Under the pieces are notes generated by a model. The model made no database searches and was not told the origin of the DNA. It worked only from the letters and a program-made list of their open reading frames with translations. Of a DNA stretch of 64,000 bases, positions 1-9,949 are shown piece after piece; the first letter of the stretch is position 1; each line of letters starts with the position of its first letter. This DNA comes from Pseudomonadota bacterium (GTDB lineage: Bacteria > Pseudomonadota > Gammaproteobacteria > Steroidobacterales > Woeseiaceae): assembly GCA_022560695.1 (NCBI GenBank), contig JADFSP010000009.1:1-64000 (forward strand), read 5' to 3'. Both the position numbers and the translations under genes were made by a program.

Positions 1-2
1 CG

Positions 3-275
3 GAACGTTTTCAAGCCGAAATCGACAGGGGTGTCCCGTACATCCAGGCACGTCGTTCCGCCCTGCACGCGGCTCTCATTCCAATGATTAACTCACTATT
101 TGCGGTCGGTCTCGTGTCGCTGCCCGGAATGATGACCGGACAGATTTTGTCTGGCGTATCCCCGATGATTGCAGCCAAGTATCAAATCGTCGTCATGACA
201 ATGTTATTCGGAGCATCGGGCATATCAGCGGCAATCTACCTCGTTCTGGCGAGTCGACAATTGGCAAAACCGTGA
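3..275 (+). CDS. fetB: FetB/YbbM-type (UPF0014) ABC permease, 3' end only
   Basis: Only the last 90 codons are present; the reading frame is open to the left window edge. The stretch LPGMMTGQILSGVSP followed by a tyrosine-glutamine motif (KYQIVV) and a hydrophobic final segment is characteristic of UPF0014/FetB, the membrane subunit of the FetAB ABC transporter linked to iron export and oxidative-stress tolerance in E. coli. Two membrane segments are visible (around VGLVSLPGMMTGQIL and IVVMTMLFGASGISAAIYLVL). The ATPase partner would lie upstream, outside the window. Family assignment is fairly sure; the iron-export role is inherited from the family. Confidence 0.8.
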   Translation, partial: ERFQAEIDRGVPYIQARRSALHAALIPMINSLFAVGLVSLPGMMTGQILSGVSPMIAAKYQIVVMTMLFGASGISAAIYLVLASRQLAKP

Positions 276-489
276 GATGACTGGTATCTGGAGTCGGAGG
301 CGGTCTCACCTGTTCGGCGCGTGCCAGAATCGTTTCCGCAGCCAGGCTGAACCGGCGTGAATACTCGAATTAGCGTCGTTCCACTGCCGCAGGAATCGGA
401 CTCCGATGCTATACTTTGGCAACAAATTCGAACAACAATTGCCGCTGGATTTCGCCAGCCGGACTTACCTGTGTCCATGGGGAATTATC

Positions 490-3400
490 ATGTCTATTTC
501 GTTGAATTCGATCTGCCGTCTCACTCTCATCTCTTTGATTGCTGCAGCGGGGCTTATGGTCGCAGGCGTGGCCAAAGCTCAAAACACGACGGCAAATATG
601 AGGGTTCTCATTACTGATCCGAGTGGCAATAGTGCTGCTGACGTCACCGTACGCATAACCCACGTGCCGACCGGCCGCTTACTGACGCTGACATCGAACG
701 CTTCTGGAGTTCTGACAGCGCGCGGCCTGGCGGTCGGCGGCCCCTATGAGGTTGAGGTGGCCGACCCCAGCCGATACGCCGCTGACCTCATGCAGGGAAT
801 TTTCCTGGATCTGGATAAGACAGAGCTCGTCGAGCTCACGGTGAGGCCGGTTATTGAAGAAGTTATCGTAACGGCAAAAGCGATTACTGACGAATTGCGC
901 GTCGGCGTTGGTCGTAACTTCGACCGGGCGACAATCGACGCGACCCCGGCTATATCCCGCGATTTTGTCAGTACGCTGGCAAGGGATCCGATGATCCTCG
1001 TTGATAACAGCGTCGCACGCGGTCCCGCAGTGTCGTTCGCCGGTCAGAATTTCCGTTTTAACAGTGTCACGATCGATGGAGTACCTCAGAACGACAATTT
1101 CGGCTTGAACAAGAATGCTTCCGCGACATCACGCACACCGATTTCCATCGACGCAATTGAGGCCCTCAACGTCAATATTGCGCCGTATGATGTGACCTAC
1201 GGCAATTTCATCGGCGGCAACATCAACATCGTCACCAAATCAGGCACCAACGAATTCCACGGCAGTGCGTATTACTTCACAAACGATGAGGGATCTTCAG
1301 GAGACGAGTCCGACGGCGAGCGTGTCGATATCGGCAACTTCGACGAAGAGACGTTCGGCTTCACGTTAGGCGGCCCTATCATCAAGGACAAACTTTTCTT
1401 TTTCGCCAACTATGAAAAATTTGAAACCACGGTCCCGGCAAATTCGCAGACCCTCGATAAAATCGCCGGCGTTACCCAAGCGGACGTGGACAGGGTAATC
1501 GACATTCTCAAAACTGAGTACGGCTTCGATCCGGGGACGTTTGTGGGATCCGACATCGATGAAGACGAGAAAATCCTGCTTAAGCTTGACTGGTCTGTCA
1601 ACGAAGACCACCGTGCTGTCTTTACTTATCAGAGTGCTGAGACCGATGTCCTTTTCGACGACTTTCCAGAGCTCGCGGCGTTGACTTCAAACCACTATAA
1701 CATCAACGTGGATTTGACTGCCTGGTCTGCGCACCTCTTTTCGAACTGGACAGACCGGCTGTCGACGGAAGTGAAGATTGCAAATAAAGATATCGAAAGG
1801 CGTGATAGGAGCGTTGACGCAACGACAAATGAGTTCCTCATACTCACACCGGCCTTCGGTGTGATTCTGGCCGGCGGAGACCGTTTTCGTCATATCAATG
1901 AGCTGGATAACGAGTCCGACATTTTCCGTATCAAAGCCGACTATGCAATTGGCGACCACCTATTGACCGCCGGGTGGGAGCGGGAATCCAAGACGGTTCG
2001 TAACCTCTTCCTGCCTTTCTCAAAGGGCTTTAATGTCTTCTGTTCCATCGACGACCTGGAGACCAGGACTGCTTGCGACGTTCTCTATGGCAACTCGATT
2101 ACGGGTGTGGCCACGGATGCCGAGCAGAGATTTACGCTCGACGTCGACAATTTCTTTCTTCAAGACGAATGGACGCCGACCAACGATCTAACCCTGACGT
2201 TCGGCCTGAGATATGACACGCTGACAAACGACGATCCGATCGTAAATAATCCGGATTTCGAGATTCGCCGCGGTTTTACCAACGGTGAGAATCTTGATGG
2301 CAAGGACCTGTTGCAACCGCGCTTCGGCTTCAACTGGACCGCGACCGATCGGCTGACAATTCGCGGCGGCGCCGGCCTGTTCGGCGGCGGAACACCGCTA
2401 ATTATCATTTCCAACAATTATGCAGATGACGGCATCAGCAGGTTGTTTGCGGGTGTTTTCACCGGAACCCCAGAGGCAGATGCGACGATACTTGCCTTAC
2501 CCGACCCGAATGCGGCGTTCGATAATATTCAGCCGTTACTTGCTGTAGATCCGGCCGCTGGAGTGGTTGCCACCGACCCAAGCTGGGACATATTGAGTAC
2601 CTGGAAATACAGTATCGGGGCGGATTATCTGGCCGATCTGTCGGGCATCCGCCTGGGTGACGACTGGCTATTCTCGGCGGACCTCATCCTCTCCGAGGTT
2701 GACAATGGATACGACGTTTTCGAGGCTCGGCGGTCAGTTCTTCCGGGTGCGGCAGGTGTAGCGCCCGACGGCCGGCCAATCTATACCACGTCGTTTGGCA
2801 CCGACGACTACATCACCAGGAACACCAGTCTTGGCAGCGGCACCGTTTTTACGCTCAGTGCCGCCAAGACCTTCGACACTGATCTCGGCATGTTCGATAT
2901 GACCCTGGGTTATACCCATACGGACGTGGACGAGCTGAGGTCGTACAACCGATTCATAGCATTTGAGTCGCTGGCATTTGATCCCGGTACGGACTTGAAC
3001 AATCCCGATGTCGCTCCGTCCCGCTTCGAGGTAGAACACCGGTGGACCGGCACACTGACCTGGCAGAAAGAACTCTTCGGCGACAACACGACCACTGTCG
3101 GCCTGCTCTGGACAGGACGTTCCGGGCGGCATTTTAGCTACGTCTTCGGCAGCCAGAATATCCCGACATTTGGTGGTAGTCTCTTTGCCGACTGGGGAAG
3201 TGAAACCGAGACCCCGGGCACGCAGCTGTTTTACGTGCCGACGGGAACGAGCGACCCGATTATTACAACCGACGCGGCGACCGACTTGGCGTTCCCGAAT
3301 TTCCTGGCTGATCTGGATGAGTTCATCGACACTACAAGTTGCCTGAGTGCTTTCCGCGGCTCGGCTGTTACGCGGAATAACTGCAAAACGAGCTGGGTAA

Positions 3401-3702
3401 ATGTGGTCAGCTTGCGGTTCATACAGGAAATCACATTTGCGCGTGATTACAAATTTGACCTCATGCTGGACATCGAGAATTTCGGTAACCTGCTAAATAG
3501 TGACTGGGGTCGCGTGGACAGTTATACGGCGCCGTCGAACGTGGCGCCGGCGAACGTGGCGATTGCAGGTGGGCAATACGTACTGTCGCCTTTCGCGTCA
3601 TATGACCCAGCCGTAGGCGCGAGCTCAATCGTACCGAGAGCCGCGATTGCAGCACTGCCGTCGGTGTACCGTATCCAGCTGGGTGTACGGTTCCGATTTT
3701 AA
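490..3702 (+). CDS. Oar-like TonB-dependent outer-membrane receptor with N-terminal regulatory Ig-like domain
   Basis: A 1070-residue outer-membrane protein. The ATG at 490 was chosen over an in-frame ATG at 406 because it follows a GGGGAA ribosome site and opens directly onto a signal peptide ending ...VAGVAKAQ. Residues about 25-105 form a carboxypeptidase-regulatory-like (Ig-fold) domain (RVLITDPSGNSAADVTVRIT). A plug domain follows (TIDGVPQNDNFGLN, then GNINIVTKSGTNEFHGSAYY), and then a long beta-barrel ending in aromatic-terminated RIQLGVRFRF. This is the Oar architecture, in which the receptor imports or exports large substrates in a TonB-dependent way; the substrate cannot be read from sequence. 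It stands alone and is closed by a strong terminator. Confidence 0.9.
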   Translation: MSISLNSICRLTLISLIAAAGLMVAGVAKAQNTTANMRVLITDPSGNSAADVTVRITHVPTGRLLTLTSNASGVLTARGLAVGGPYEVEVADPSRYAADLMQGIFLDLDKTELVELTVRPVIEEVIVTAKAITDELRVGVGRNFDRATIDATPAISRDFVSTLARDPMILVDNSVARGPAVSFAGQNFRFNSVTIDGVPQNDNFGLNKNASATSRTPISIDAIEALNVNIAPYDVTYGNFIGGNINIVTKSGTNEFHGSAYYFTNDEGSSGDESDGERVDIGNFDEETFGFTLGGPIIKDKLFFFANYEKFETTVPANSQTLDKIAGVTQADVDRVIDILKTEYGFDPGTFVGSDIDEDEKILLKLDWSVNEDHRAVFTYQSAETDVLFDDFPELAALTSNHYNINVDLTAWSAHLFSNWTDRLSTEVKIANKDIERRDRSVDATTNEFLILTPAFGVILAGGDRFRHINELDNESDIFRIKADYAIGDHLLTAGWERESKTVRNLFLPFSKGFNVFCSIDDLETRTACDVLYGNSITGVATDAEQRFTLDVDNFFLQDEWTPTNDLTLTFGLRYDTLTNDDPIVNNPDFEIRRGFTNGENLDGKDLLQPRFGFNWTATDRLTIRGGAGLFGGGTPLIIISNNYADDGISRLFAGVFTGTPEADATILALPDPNAAFDNIQPLLAVDPAAGVVATDPSWDILSTWKYSIGADYLADLSGIRLGDDWLFSADLILSEVDNGYDVFEARRSVLPGAAGVAPDGRPIYTTSFGTDDYITRNTSLGSGTVFTLSAAKTFDTDLGMFDMTLGYTHTDVDELRSYNRFIAFESLAFDPGTDLNNPDVAPSRFEVEHRWTGTLTWQKELFGDNTTTVGLLWTGRSGRHFSYVFGSQNIPTFGGSLFADWGSETETPGTQLFYVPTGTSDPIITTDAATDLAFPNFLADLDEFIDTTSCLSAFRGSAVTRNNCKTSWVNVVSLRFIQEITFARDYKFDLMLDIENFGNLLNSDWGRVDSYTAPSNVAPANVAIAGGQYVLSPFASYDPAVGASSIVPRAAIAALPSVYRIQLGVRFRF

Positions 3703-3728
3703 GCCAACGGCTGGATTACAGCATCGAT

Positions 3729-3759
3729 AAGGGGTAGCTTCGGCTGCCCCTTTTCTTTT
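3729..3759 (+). terminator. Rho-independent terminator of the Oar-like receptor gene
   Basis: A 10-bp stem (AAGGGGTAGC / GCTGCCCCTT, one G-U pair) capped by a TTCG tetraloop closed by C-G, followed by a T-rich run TTCTTTT. It starts 27 bases after the stop codon of the receptor gene. Confidence 0.9.
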
Positions 3760-3962
3760 GACCCTTAAAGATGCCAAGTTACGTGAGGCAAGTAACGAAT
3801 TTCAGGAATAGAAAAAAAGCAAACGGGCAGTGGAGCTCTCCGGCACCATTTGTCGGGCCGATATTTGTCGTCGTCGGCTACTCGGCGTTGCCGTTCGAGT
3901 ATACGCCCTGGCTATTCCTGATCTTCTTGCTGGACCCGGATACCTTTAACAGCAGCAGGCTC

Positions 3963-5162
3963 CTACAAAAAGCTGGAGCCATAATCCATCGGTGACAAGC
4001 TGAAGTACGTTGCGAGGCTTTGTCCGATGTCGGCGAATGTCTCGCGCTTGCCCAGGGAACCCGGCTTTACTCCCGCACCGTACGCGAGCACCGGAATGTG
4101 CTCACGCGTGTGATCCGAACCTTCCCACGTCGGATCGCAGCCGTGATCGGCCGTGATGATCAGCAGGTCGTCATCGTTCATCTGGTCGAGTAACTCGGGC
4201 AAACGCTCGTCGAAGTACTCGAGCGCGGCCGCGTAACCCTCTACATCACGACGATGACCGTACAGCATGTCGAAGTCGACGAAGTTCGTGAACACGATCG
4301 ATCGATCGGTAGTCTCTTTGAGCGCATCGAGTGTCGCATCGAAAAGCGCTGCATTGCCGTTCGCCTTGATCTTCTTCGTAATTCCCCGGTGCGCGTAGAT
4401 GTCGGCAATCTTTCCGATGCTGATCACTTCACCGCCGTCGGCAACGAATTTGTCGAGCACTGTGGCCGCCGGCGGGGGCGTTGTCAGATCCCGGCGATTG
4501 CCCGTTCTCTCATAGTTGTCGGCGCCATCACCGACAAACGGACGCGCAATAACACGACCGATGTTGTACTCATCGACGAGTTCACGCGCGATGTCGCAAA
4601 GCTCATAAAGCCGCTCGAGGCCGAATGCCTCTTCATGGCAGGCAATCTGAAAGACGCTGTCGGCGGATGTGTAAACGATGGGCTTGCCGGTCTCCACGTG
4701 CTCGTCGCCGAGCTCGGCGATGATGGTCGTGCCTGACGCGTGGCAATTGCCGATAACACCGGGCAATTCGGCTCTCTCAATCAACTTTTCGAGCAACTCC
4801 GGCGGAAACGTGTCACTTCGGCCGGTAAAGTAGCCCCAGTCGAACAACACGGGCACGCCCGCAATCTCCCAGTGCCCGCTCGGCGTGTCTTTGCCCGTCG
4901 ACAGCTCCGCCGCATGACCGTAAGCGCCAATGATATCAGCGTCGGTTTCAACGCCTTGCGGATAGTTGCCGACACTCTCGCGACTCGCTTCGAAAAGCCC
5001 AAGCCGCGCAAGGTTTGGCAGACGCAATGGCCCGGCCTCGGACGTGGCCCTGACCCGCGCGATATTGCCGAGCGTATCGGCGCCGACGTCGCCGAAACGA
5101 TCAGCATCGGCGGTCGCGCCAATGCCAAACGAATCCAATACCAGAATTATCGCCCTGCTCAT
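3963..5162 (-). CDS. deoB: Phosphopentomutase
   Basis: A 399-residue cytoplasmic enzyme that interconverts (deoxy)ribose 1-phosphate and 5-phosphate, feeding nucleoside sugars into central metabolism. The start [20 protein letters not shown] and the metal-binding segments [14 protein letters not shown] and [20 protein letters not shown] are hallmarks of the alkaline-phosphatase-superfamily DeoB; length matches the usual 400-odd residues. It is the second gene of a two-gene unit with the nucleoside transporter upstream (18-base gap), so uptake and salvage of nucleosides are coupled. Confidence 0.96.
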   Translation of the reverse strand: MSRAIILVLDSFGIGATADADRFGDVGADTLGNIARVRATSEAGPLRLPNLARLGLFEASRESVGNYPQGVETDADIIGAYGHAAELSTGKDTPSGHWEIAGVPVLFDWGYFTGRSDTFPPELLEKLIERAELPGVIGNCHASGTTIIAELGDEHVETGKPIVYTSADSVFQIACHEEAFGLERLYELCDIARELVDEYNIGRVIARPFVGDGADNYERTGNRRDLTTPPPAATVLDKFVADGGEVISIGKIADIYAHRGITKKIKANGNAALFDATLDALKETTDRSIVFTNFVDFDMLYGHRRDVEGYAAALEYFDERLPELLDQMNDDDLLIITADHGCDPTWEGSDHTREHIPVLAYGAGVKPGSLGKRETFADIGQSLATYFSLSPMDYGSSFL

Positions 5163-5180
5163 GCGACCCCCGCTACCGCA

Positions 5181-6407
5181 TTACGCCTGCAGGGCGAAGA
5201 ACAGCCCGGCAAGCGATGCATTCATCAGGTTGACCAGTGTACCTCCAATAACAGCCCGCAGGCCAAGCCTGGCGATATCCTGGCGGCGCTCCGGCACGAT
5301 AGCCCCGAGGCCGCCCAGCAGAATCGCGATCGAGGCCAGGTTCGAAAAGCCGCATAGCGCGAATGTGACGACCAGTTGCGTATGCTGTGACAGCGACTCC
5401 TTGATGCCGACGAAGTTCGCGTAAGCGTAGAATTCGTTGATCACAAGCTTCTGTCCGATCAGGCTGCCCGCCTGTGCCGCCTCCGCCCAGGGCACACCGA
5501 GCAGAAATGCGATCGGGGCAAAAACCTGGCCCAGCAGCCACTGCAGTGTCAGATCCTCGACACCAAACAGGCTGCCGGCGAACGTGAGCAAGCCATTGAG
5601 GAGGGCAATCAACGCGACAAAGGCAACCAGCATCGCGCCGACGCTGAATGCCACCTGCATGCCCGTCATCGCACCATTGCCGATCGCCTCGAATATGTTC
5701 ACGGGCTGTTCGATGGCGCCTGTATTCCTGGGGTCGAACTCGACGTCGCGCACCTCGGTTTCCGGCATCATGATTTTCGCAATCATCAACCCGCCTGGCG
5801 CCGCCATGAAACTTGCCGTGACCAGGTACTTGAGATCGATGCCCATCGCCGCGTAGCCCACCATCACGGCACCGGCGATCGTCGCGCAACCGCCCGTCAT
5901 GACAGCGAACAACTCCGATTGCGTCATCTCTTTCAGGTATGGCCGCACAACGAGCGGTGCGTCGGTGTGGCCGACAAAGATGTTCGAGACCGCGGAAATG
6001 GACTCTGCGTGACTCGTTTTCAACAAGCGGTGCAACCAGCCGCCGAATGTGCCGACGACAAGCTGCATGATGCCGAGGTAGTAAAGCACTGACATCAGCG
6101 CCGCGAAGAAGACAATGACGGGCAACACGTTAAATGCAATTGTAAATCCGAGACTCTGATTGATATTTTGACCGAATACAAAACTGATGCCGTCGTTGGC
6201 AAAGCCAATGACATGTTGTACGCCCCGGACGACGACGTTGAGCACATCGCCGCCCCTGGGTACGTACAGGACGAGTGCCGCGATCGCCGTTTGCAGTCCG
6301 AACGCGATAACCACTGTGCGTCGATTGATCATGCCGCGATTGTTCGACAGCAGAAGAGCGATCGCGAAGATCGTCATACAGCCAACGATACTCATGACAA
6401 TTTGCAT
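5181..6407 (-). CDS. nupC: NupC-type concentrative nucleoside transporter
   Basis: A 408-residue inner-membrane protein with many hydrophobic segments. It belongs to the CNT family, which moves nucleosides with H+ or Na+. Recognisable parts are the N-terminal GMINRRTVVIAFGLQ, the nucleoside-recognition/gate region SISAVSNIFVGHTDAPLVVRP, the segment ATIAGAVMVGYAAMGID, and the C-terminal NEFYAYANF and ALCGFSNLASIAI motifs. The start has GAGGT about 10 bases upstream. Transcribed together with deoB. Exact substrate preference (purine or pyrimidine) is not visible. The gene symbol is by family resemblance. Confidence 0.9.
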   Translation of the reverse strand: MQIVMSIVGCMTIFAIALLLSNNRGMINRRTVVIAFGLQTAIAALVLYVPRGGDVLNVVVRGVQHVIGFANDGISFVFGQNINQSLGFTIAFNVLPVIVFFAALMSVLYYLGIMQLVVGTFGGWLHRLLKTSHAESISAVSNIFVGHTDAPLVVRPYLKEMTQSELFAVMTGGCATIAGAVMVGYAAMGIDLKYLVTASFMAAPGGLMIAKIMMPETEVRDVEFDPRNTGAIEQPVNIFEAIGNGAMTGMQVAFSVGAMLVAFVALIALLNGLLTFAGSLFGVEDLTLQWLLGQVFAPIAFLLGVPWAEAAQAGSLIGQKLVINEFYAYANFVGIKESLSQHTQLVVTFALCGFSNLASIAILLGGLGAIVPERRQDIARLGLRAVIGGTLVNLMNASLAGLFFALQA

Positions 6408-6429
6408 TGGAGGCCAACCTCTATAAATG

Positions 6430-6454
6430 AAAAGGGCCCGATCGATCGGGCCCT
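6430..6454 (-). terminator. Terminator after the sigma/anti-sigma pair
   Basis: A perfect 22-bp palindrome (AGGGCCCGATC / GATCGGGCCCT, 6433-6454) followed on the minus strand by TTTT. It lies between the end of the anti-sigma candidate gene and the start of the nupC-type gene, separating the two units. Confidence 0.75.
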
Positions 6455-6516
6455 GAATGATAACGCTACCGGCACTGTGTTAGTGATGCGTGCTCCCAGG
6501 CGCGAGCCTCACAAAA

Positions 6517-6924
6517 CTAGAAGCTTAGATCGACGTCCTCGCGGACGGCCCGCTGCACTTTCCTGAGGTCTGACTGCAAGGCTTCGAGCTCCTGCTGCAG
6601 AGGGCTCGTCAGCATCGCCGCCTCCACTTTGAGGTTGATGGCGGGTATCACGAACAGCTGCACGGTATTGCCTGCGATGGGCGTCGGCTCGGGTCGCTCG
6701 AGATTGATGACCGCGATCACAGCGATCGCCGCAGCGATCCCGGTCAGGCTACTCGCCCACCAGAAAGAATATGGTCGCGAACGTCGTGATGCGGGCCGGG
6801 CCCGTTCAGGTGCTACGTTCTGCAGCGAAGCCTGGATACGACGATCGAGGCCTGCCGAAATCTCTGCTTCGATACTGGCAGCATCATCACGCAGCCGTTT
6901 ACCAAGCTTATCCATAGGCTTCAC
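6517..6924 (-). CDS. Probable anti-sigma factor, single-pass membrane protein
   Basis: 135 residues: a charged cytoplasmic N-terminus (about 1-52), one membrane segment (about 53-72, FWWASSLTGIAAAIAVIAVI), and a short C-terminal tail of about 60 residues that ends in a heptad-like stretch (LQQELEALQSDLRKVQRAV). No zinc anti-sigma (H-x3-C-x2-C) motif is visible. The function is inferred from position: the gene overlaps the ECF sigma gene by 17 bases, the usual arrangement for a co-translated inhibitor. It could instead be an unrelated membrane protein. Confidence 0.6.
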   Translation of the reverse strand: MKPMDKLGKRLRDDAASIEAEISAGLDRRIQASLQNVAPERARPASRRSRPYSFWWASSLTGIAAAIAVIAVINLERPEPTPIAGNTVQLFVIPAINLKVEAAMLTSPLQQELEALQSDLRKVQRAVREDVDLSF

Positions 6925-7456
6925 TTCTGGCCACGGTGGCCTCCTTGTTCAATTCGACGCCCAGTACCCGGCGTCCACGCATCAGGTTTACCTTTGTCCA
7001 CGATATCGACCGCTTGAGTACCGCCGAGATATCGTTGACTGACATGTCTTCGACGTATCGCAGCCACATTGCCGTGAAAACCTCATCCGTTAGCAGCCGC
7101 CGTGCACTCCGCCACAGGTTTTGCCGCTCAGAGTCAGCAATGCAGTGGCTTAGCGGGTCGCCTTCATCATCCCCGAGCTCGCCGAGCTCCTGCACTTGCG
7201 GCGGTTTGAGCCGGGCCGCGTTACGAATCGCGATACGATAAAGCCAGGTACTGAAACGCCACCGCGAGTCGTATGTTCGGATATACCGGTAAGCATTGAT
7301 AAATGTATCCTGCAATGCGTCTTCCGCGTCGGCATGGCTCGCGCAGCGCGTCAGTAAGAACCGGAACAAACCATCACGGTAACCGTGGACCAGCTCGCTG
7401 AAGGCGTCCACAGAACCGTCTTGCGCGGCTTCGATGAGCTCCAGATCGTCAGTCAC
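6908..7456 (-). CDS. ECF-family RNA polymerase sigma factor (sigma-70 group 4)
   Basis: 182 residues starting from a GTG codon. Region 2 is clear (DAFSELVHGYRDGLFRFL, then HADAEDALQDTFINAYRYI and FSTWLYRIAIRNA) and region 4 follows (YVEDMSVNDISAVLKRSISW, a helix-turn-helix that reads the -35 box). Such factors redirect RNA polymerase to a small regulon, often for envelope stress. The overlapping downstream gene is the likely anti-sigma. The inducing signal is not visible. Confidence 0.93.
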   Translation of the reverse strand: MTDDLELIEAAQDGSVDAFSELVHGYRDGLFRFLLTRCASHADAEDALQDTFINAYRYIRTYDSRWRFSTWLYRIAIRNAARLKPPQVQELGELGDDEGDPLSHCIADSERQNLWRSARRLLTDEVFTAMWLRYVEDMSVNDISAVLKRSISWTKVNLMRGRRVLGVELNKEATVARSEAYG

Positions 7457-7490
7457 TGTTCATGCCGGATGCTGCTGAGGCGATCAATAG

Positions 7491-8423
7491 CTAATCCTTG
7501 AGCGCGGCAACCACGAGATCGGGACTCAGTGCGACCTTGATCGTCAGCGCCCTGTCCTCGACGACTACCTTGGTGCTTCTCAAGGCTTCTGCAACTCCTG
7601 GCTCCATGTCGTCATCAAAGGCCATCAGGCTGATCAGACCGCGCAGTATACTGGCTAGGGATTGCGCCATATCTGCCTCCCTGGTGACGAGCCGGACTTC
7701 GACCGCGATATTGCCGGCAATGTCTGCAATCATCATTGCAACATGCTCCGCATTGCGCAGGATATTCGACTCCCAGCCGCCGCCGGCTTCGAATTCGTCC
7801 GGCCTGAGACCGGCCTGGATAAGGCTTTTTTCGGCAGTCAGTACAAACAGCGTCCCACTGGGACTTGAGCGTTTTGCAATCTTGCCGTTGCTCGCCAGCA
7901 GAGATTCCATTTCCTCCGGTGTCGACGTAATAATGATCCGGTTCTTAAGCGCGAAACTGAAGTAGACACCGTTATCGAATGAATCGATTTCGATCTTTCC
8001 ATGCCTGTGGCCGTTACCTTCGCTACTGCCATCGCCTTCGATGTAATAGTAGGTATTGCGCTTGAATTTCAGGGTCTGCAGTTCATCGGCAACGGCCGCG
8101 AGCGCCAGCAACTTGTCCTGGGATTCCTGGCTGACGGTTCCTTCGATCAATACAACGGCGCCGGCGCCAGGCGCTGAGAACGCCGTGATCTGGTCAACTT
8201 CCTTGCCGATATCAATGCCGGTTTCCTCACGAAGCTCTGAAATGACTTCGTCATCCAACCAGGCATACAGCTTGCTGCCCGCCGGTGAGGTTCGCATTTC
8301 CTCGAGATCCACGTGCAAATACCAGGTCGAGCTATCCGGTACGCCCGCGTCCGACAGATCCGCGACAGCGAATCCTGGCACGGCGAGCAGCAATATGGCA
8401 GCGAGAATTTTCAATTTGGGCAT
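7491..8423 (-). CDS. Secreted/periplasmic protein of unknown function
   Basis: 310 residues with a clear signal peptide (KLKILAAILLLAVPGFAVAD). The mature part is mixed alpha/beta with no cysteine pairs or metal motifs that I can name. It begins with a segment about protein placement on a strand (DSSTWYLHVDLEEMRTSPAG) reminiscent of other proteobacterial secreted proteins that accompany ECF sigma operons. It ends 34 bases before the sigma gene starts and runs in the same direction, so the three may be co-transcribed. I do not recognise the family with confidence. Confidence 0.7.
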   Translation of the reverse strand: MPKLKILAAILLLAVPGFAVADLSDAGVPDSSTWYLHVDLEEMRTSPAGSKLYAWLDDEVISELREETGIDIGKEVDQITAFSAPGAGAVVLIEGTVSQESQDKLLALAAVADELQTLKFKRNTYYYIEGDGSSEGNGHRHGKIEIDSFDNGVYFSFALKNRIIITSTPEEMESLLASNGKIAKRSSPSGTLFVLTAEKSLIQAGLRPDEFEAGGGWESNILRNAEHVAMMIADIAGNIAVEVRLVTREADMAQSLASILRGLISLMAFDDDMEPGVAEALRSTKVVVEDRALTIKVALSPDLVVAALKD

Positions 8424-8504
8424 GTCCCTTTCCTGTATACGGTGCTTGTATGGACTTATAGCGGCGTTTGGGCCATTTGGTTACACCTCGGGTATCCGGC
8501 ATCC

Positions 8505-8581
8505 TGTAGTGGCTGAAGCCGCTCCTAAAACTCTCGATCAACAATGTGGAGGGCCTTTAGGCCCGATTCAGCTGGCCGCTC
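8505..8581. repeat. Dispersed intergenic palindromic repeat, copy 1
   Basis: Two adjacent hairpin-forming pieces: GGCTGAAGCCGCTCCT (8511-8526) and GGAGGGCCTTTAGGCCCGATTC (8548-8569, containing GGGCCTTTAGGCCC). The phrases GGAGGGCCTTTA and AGGCCCGATTCA recur at 42514-42625. This is a REP-like family placed just downstream of a gene end. Confidence 0.6.
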
Positions 8582-9949
8582 TTACAGCAATCCCAGCGCC
8601 AGGTATCCCACCGTGGTAATCAGCGCCGCAATCAACGCATATGGAATCTGCGTAATCGCGTGCTGCAACGGCGTGCACCCAGTCGCCTGAGCCGTCAAAA
8701 CGGTGGCATCAGAGTAAAAACAGGCATGACTGCCGAAGGTGCTCGCAGACAGTGTGGCGCCGATAACCCAGCTCATGTTCGCCCCGAGATTCGTACCCAG
8801 CGTGACCACGATTGGCAAGATGATGACGAAGACCCCCCAGTTCGAACCTGTCGCAAACGATACCAGCCCCATCGTCACGAATATGATCGCCGGCAACAAC
8901 TCCGCGGTCAGGTGCGGCTCGATCGTTTCTATAACATAGGCGGGCAATCCGATTGCATCGTTGACATCCTTGAGGATAAACGCCGCAACCAGCACTCCAA
9001 GCGGCTCAATCATCATCTTGAAGCCGTCGATCACGGTGTCAAACGCATCGTGTAAATCGAGGACCCGCATCGCAATAATGACCAATACGGTTCCGGTCAA
9101 TGAGACGTAAATGCCTTTGAGAAAATCGATCTCGAAATACAGCGTAAAGAAAATCAGCGACAACATCGGCAACACATATAACGAGATACGCGGCGTAATG
9201 CCCTCCTTCCGGCGGATCGCCTGATTCGCCCGTTCAATATGTGCCGCCTCGGGCGGTACTGTTTCTCCGGTATCGATAACGCGTTGCTCCGCCGCACGCA
9301 TCGATCCGAGGTTCGGAATCCGGCCGCTGATGACGATGGGAACGAGCAATACGGCCGCCCACGCATAAAACATGTACGGGATTGCCCTGATGTAGGTGAT
9401 GACGCCCTCACCATCGGCAGCGACGCCGTTGGCTTCGAGTAAACCGCCAAAAAATACCGCCCAGGTAGACAGCGGAATGATGACGCTAATCGGCGCGGCC
9501 GTTGAATCAACGACATAAGCGAGTTTTTCTCTCGATATCCGATAGCGGTCGGTCAGGTCGCGCATTGCCGAGCCGACCGCGAGCGAATTCAGATAGTCAT
9601 CGACAAACATGAAGATGCCGATGATCCAGGTGACGTAGAGCGCACTCTTTTGCGATTTGACGAAACGCGTCATGTAACTCGTGAATGCGGCTGTGGCGCC
9701 GGTGCGTATCAGGATCGCGATCAGGCTACCCATGAAGCCACAGACCAGGATCACCCAGGCGACGTCCTCGTCGGTCAGGACACGAATTGACGTTTCGGCG
9801 AAGGCGCCGATGAAGCCGCCGCCATGAACAATAAGCAGACCGGCAATCGAGCCGGCGATCAGCGACTCGATTGGCCGGCGCGTCCAGACCGCAAGCACGA
9901 ACACAATCAAAGTCGGGATGACGGATATAAATCCAAGGTGCTCGGTCAT
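8582..9949 (-). CDS. NhaC-family Na+/H+ antiporter-like transporter
   Basis: 455 residues, about 11-12 membrane segments, of the NhaC/ArsB-related antiporter group. Recognisable segments are GIFMFVDDYLNSLAVGSAMR, STAAPISVIIPLSTWAVFF, and FATGSNWGVFVIILPIV near the C-terminus; the aspartate pair in VDDYLN is conserved in the family. The start overlaps the stop of the upstream flavin dehydrogenase by four bases (ATGA), so it is translationally coupled to it. That linkage suggests either Na+ balance for the neighbouring sodium symporter or exchange of an amine substrate or product, rather than general pH homeostasis. Confidence 0.85.
   Translation of the reverse strand: MTEHLGFISVIPTLIVFVLAVWTRRPIESLIAGSIAGLLIVHGGGFIGAFAETSIRVLTDEDVAWVILVCGFMGSLIAILIRTGATAAFTSYMTRFVKSQKSALYVTWIIGIFMFVDDYLNSLAVGSAMRDLTDRYRISREKLAYVVDSTAAPISVIIPLSTWAVFFGGLLEANGVAADGEGVITYIRAIPYMFYAWAAVLLVPIVISGRIPNLGSMRAAEQRVIDTGETVPPEAAHIERANQAIRRKEGITPRISLYVLPMLSLIFFTLYFEIDFLKGIYVSLTGTVLVIIAMRVLDLHDAFDTVIDGFKMMIEPLGVLVAAFILKDVNDAIGLPAYVIETIEPHLTAELLPAIIFVTMGLVSFATGSNWGVFVIILPIVVTLGTNLGANMSWVIGATLSASTFGSHACFYSDATVLTAQATGCTPLQHAITQIPYALIAALITTVGYLALGLL

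Noticed and set aside
3771..3995. 74-codon open frame after the Oar-like gene
   Set aside because: Runs into the opposite end of deoB, no ribosome site, no recognisable family.
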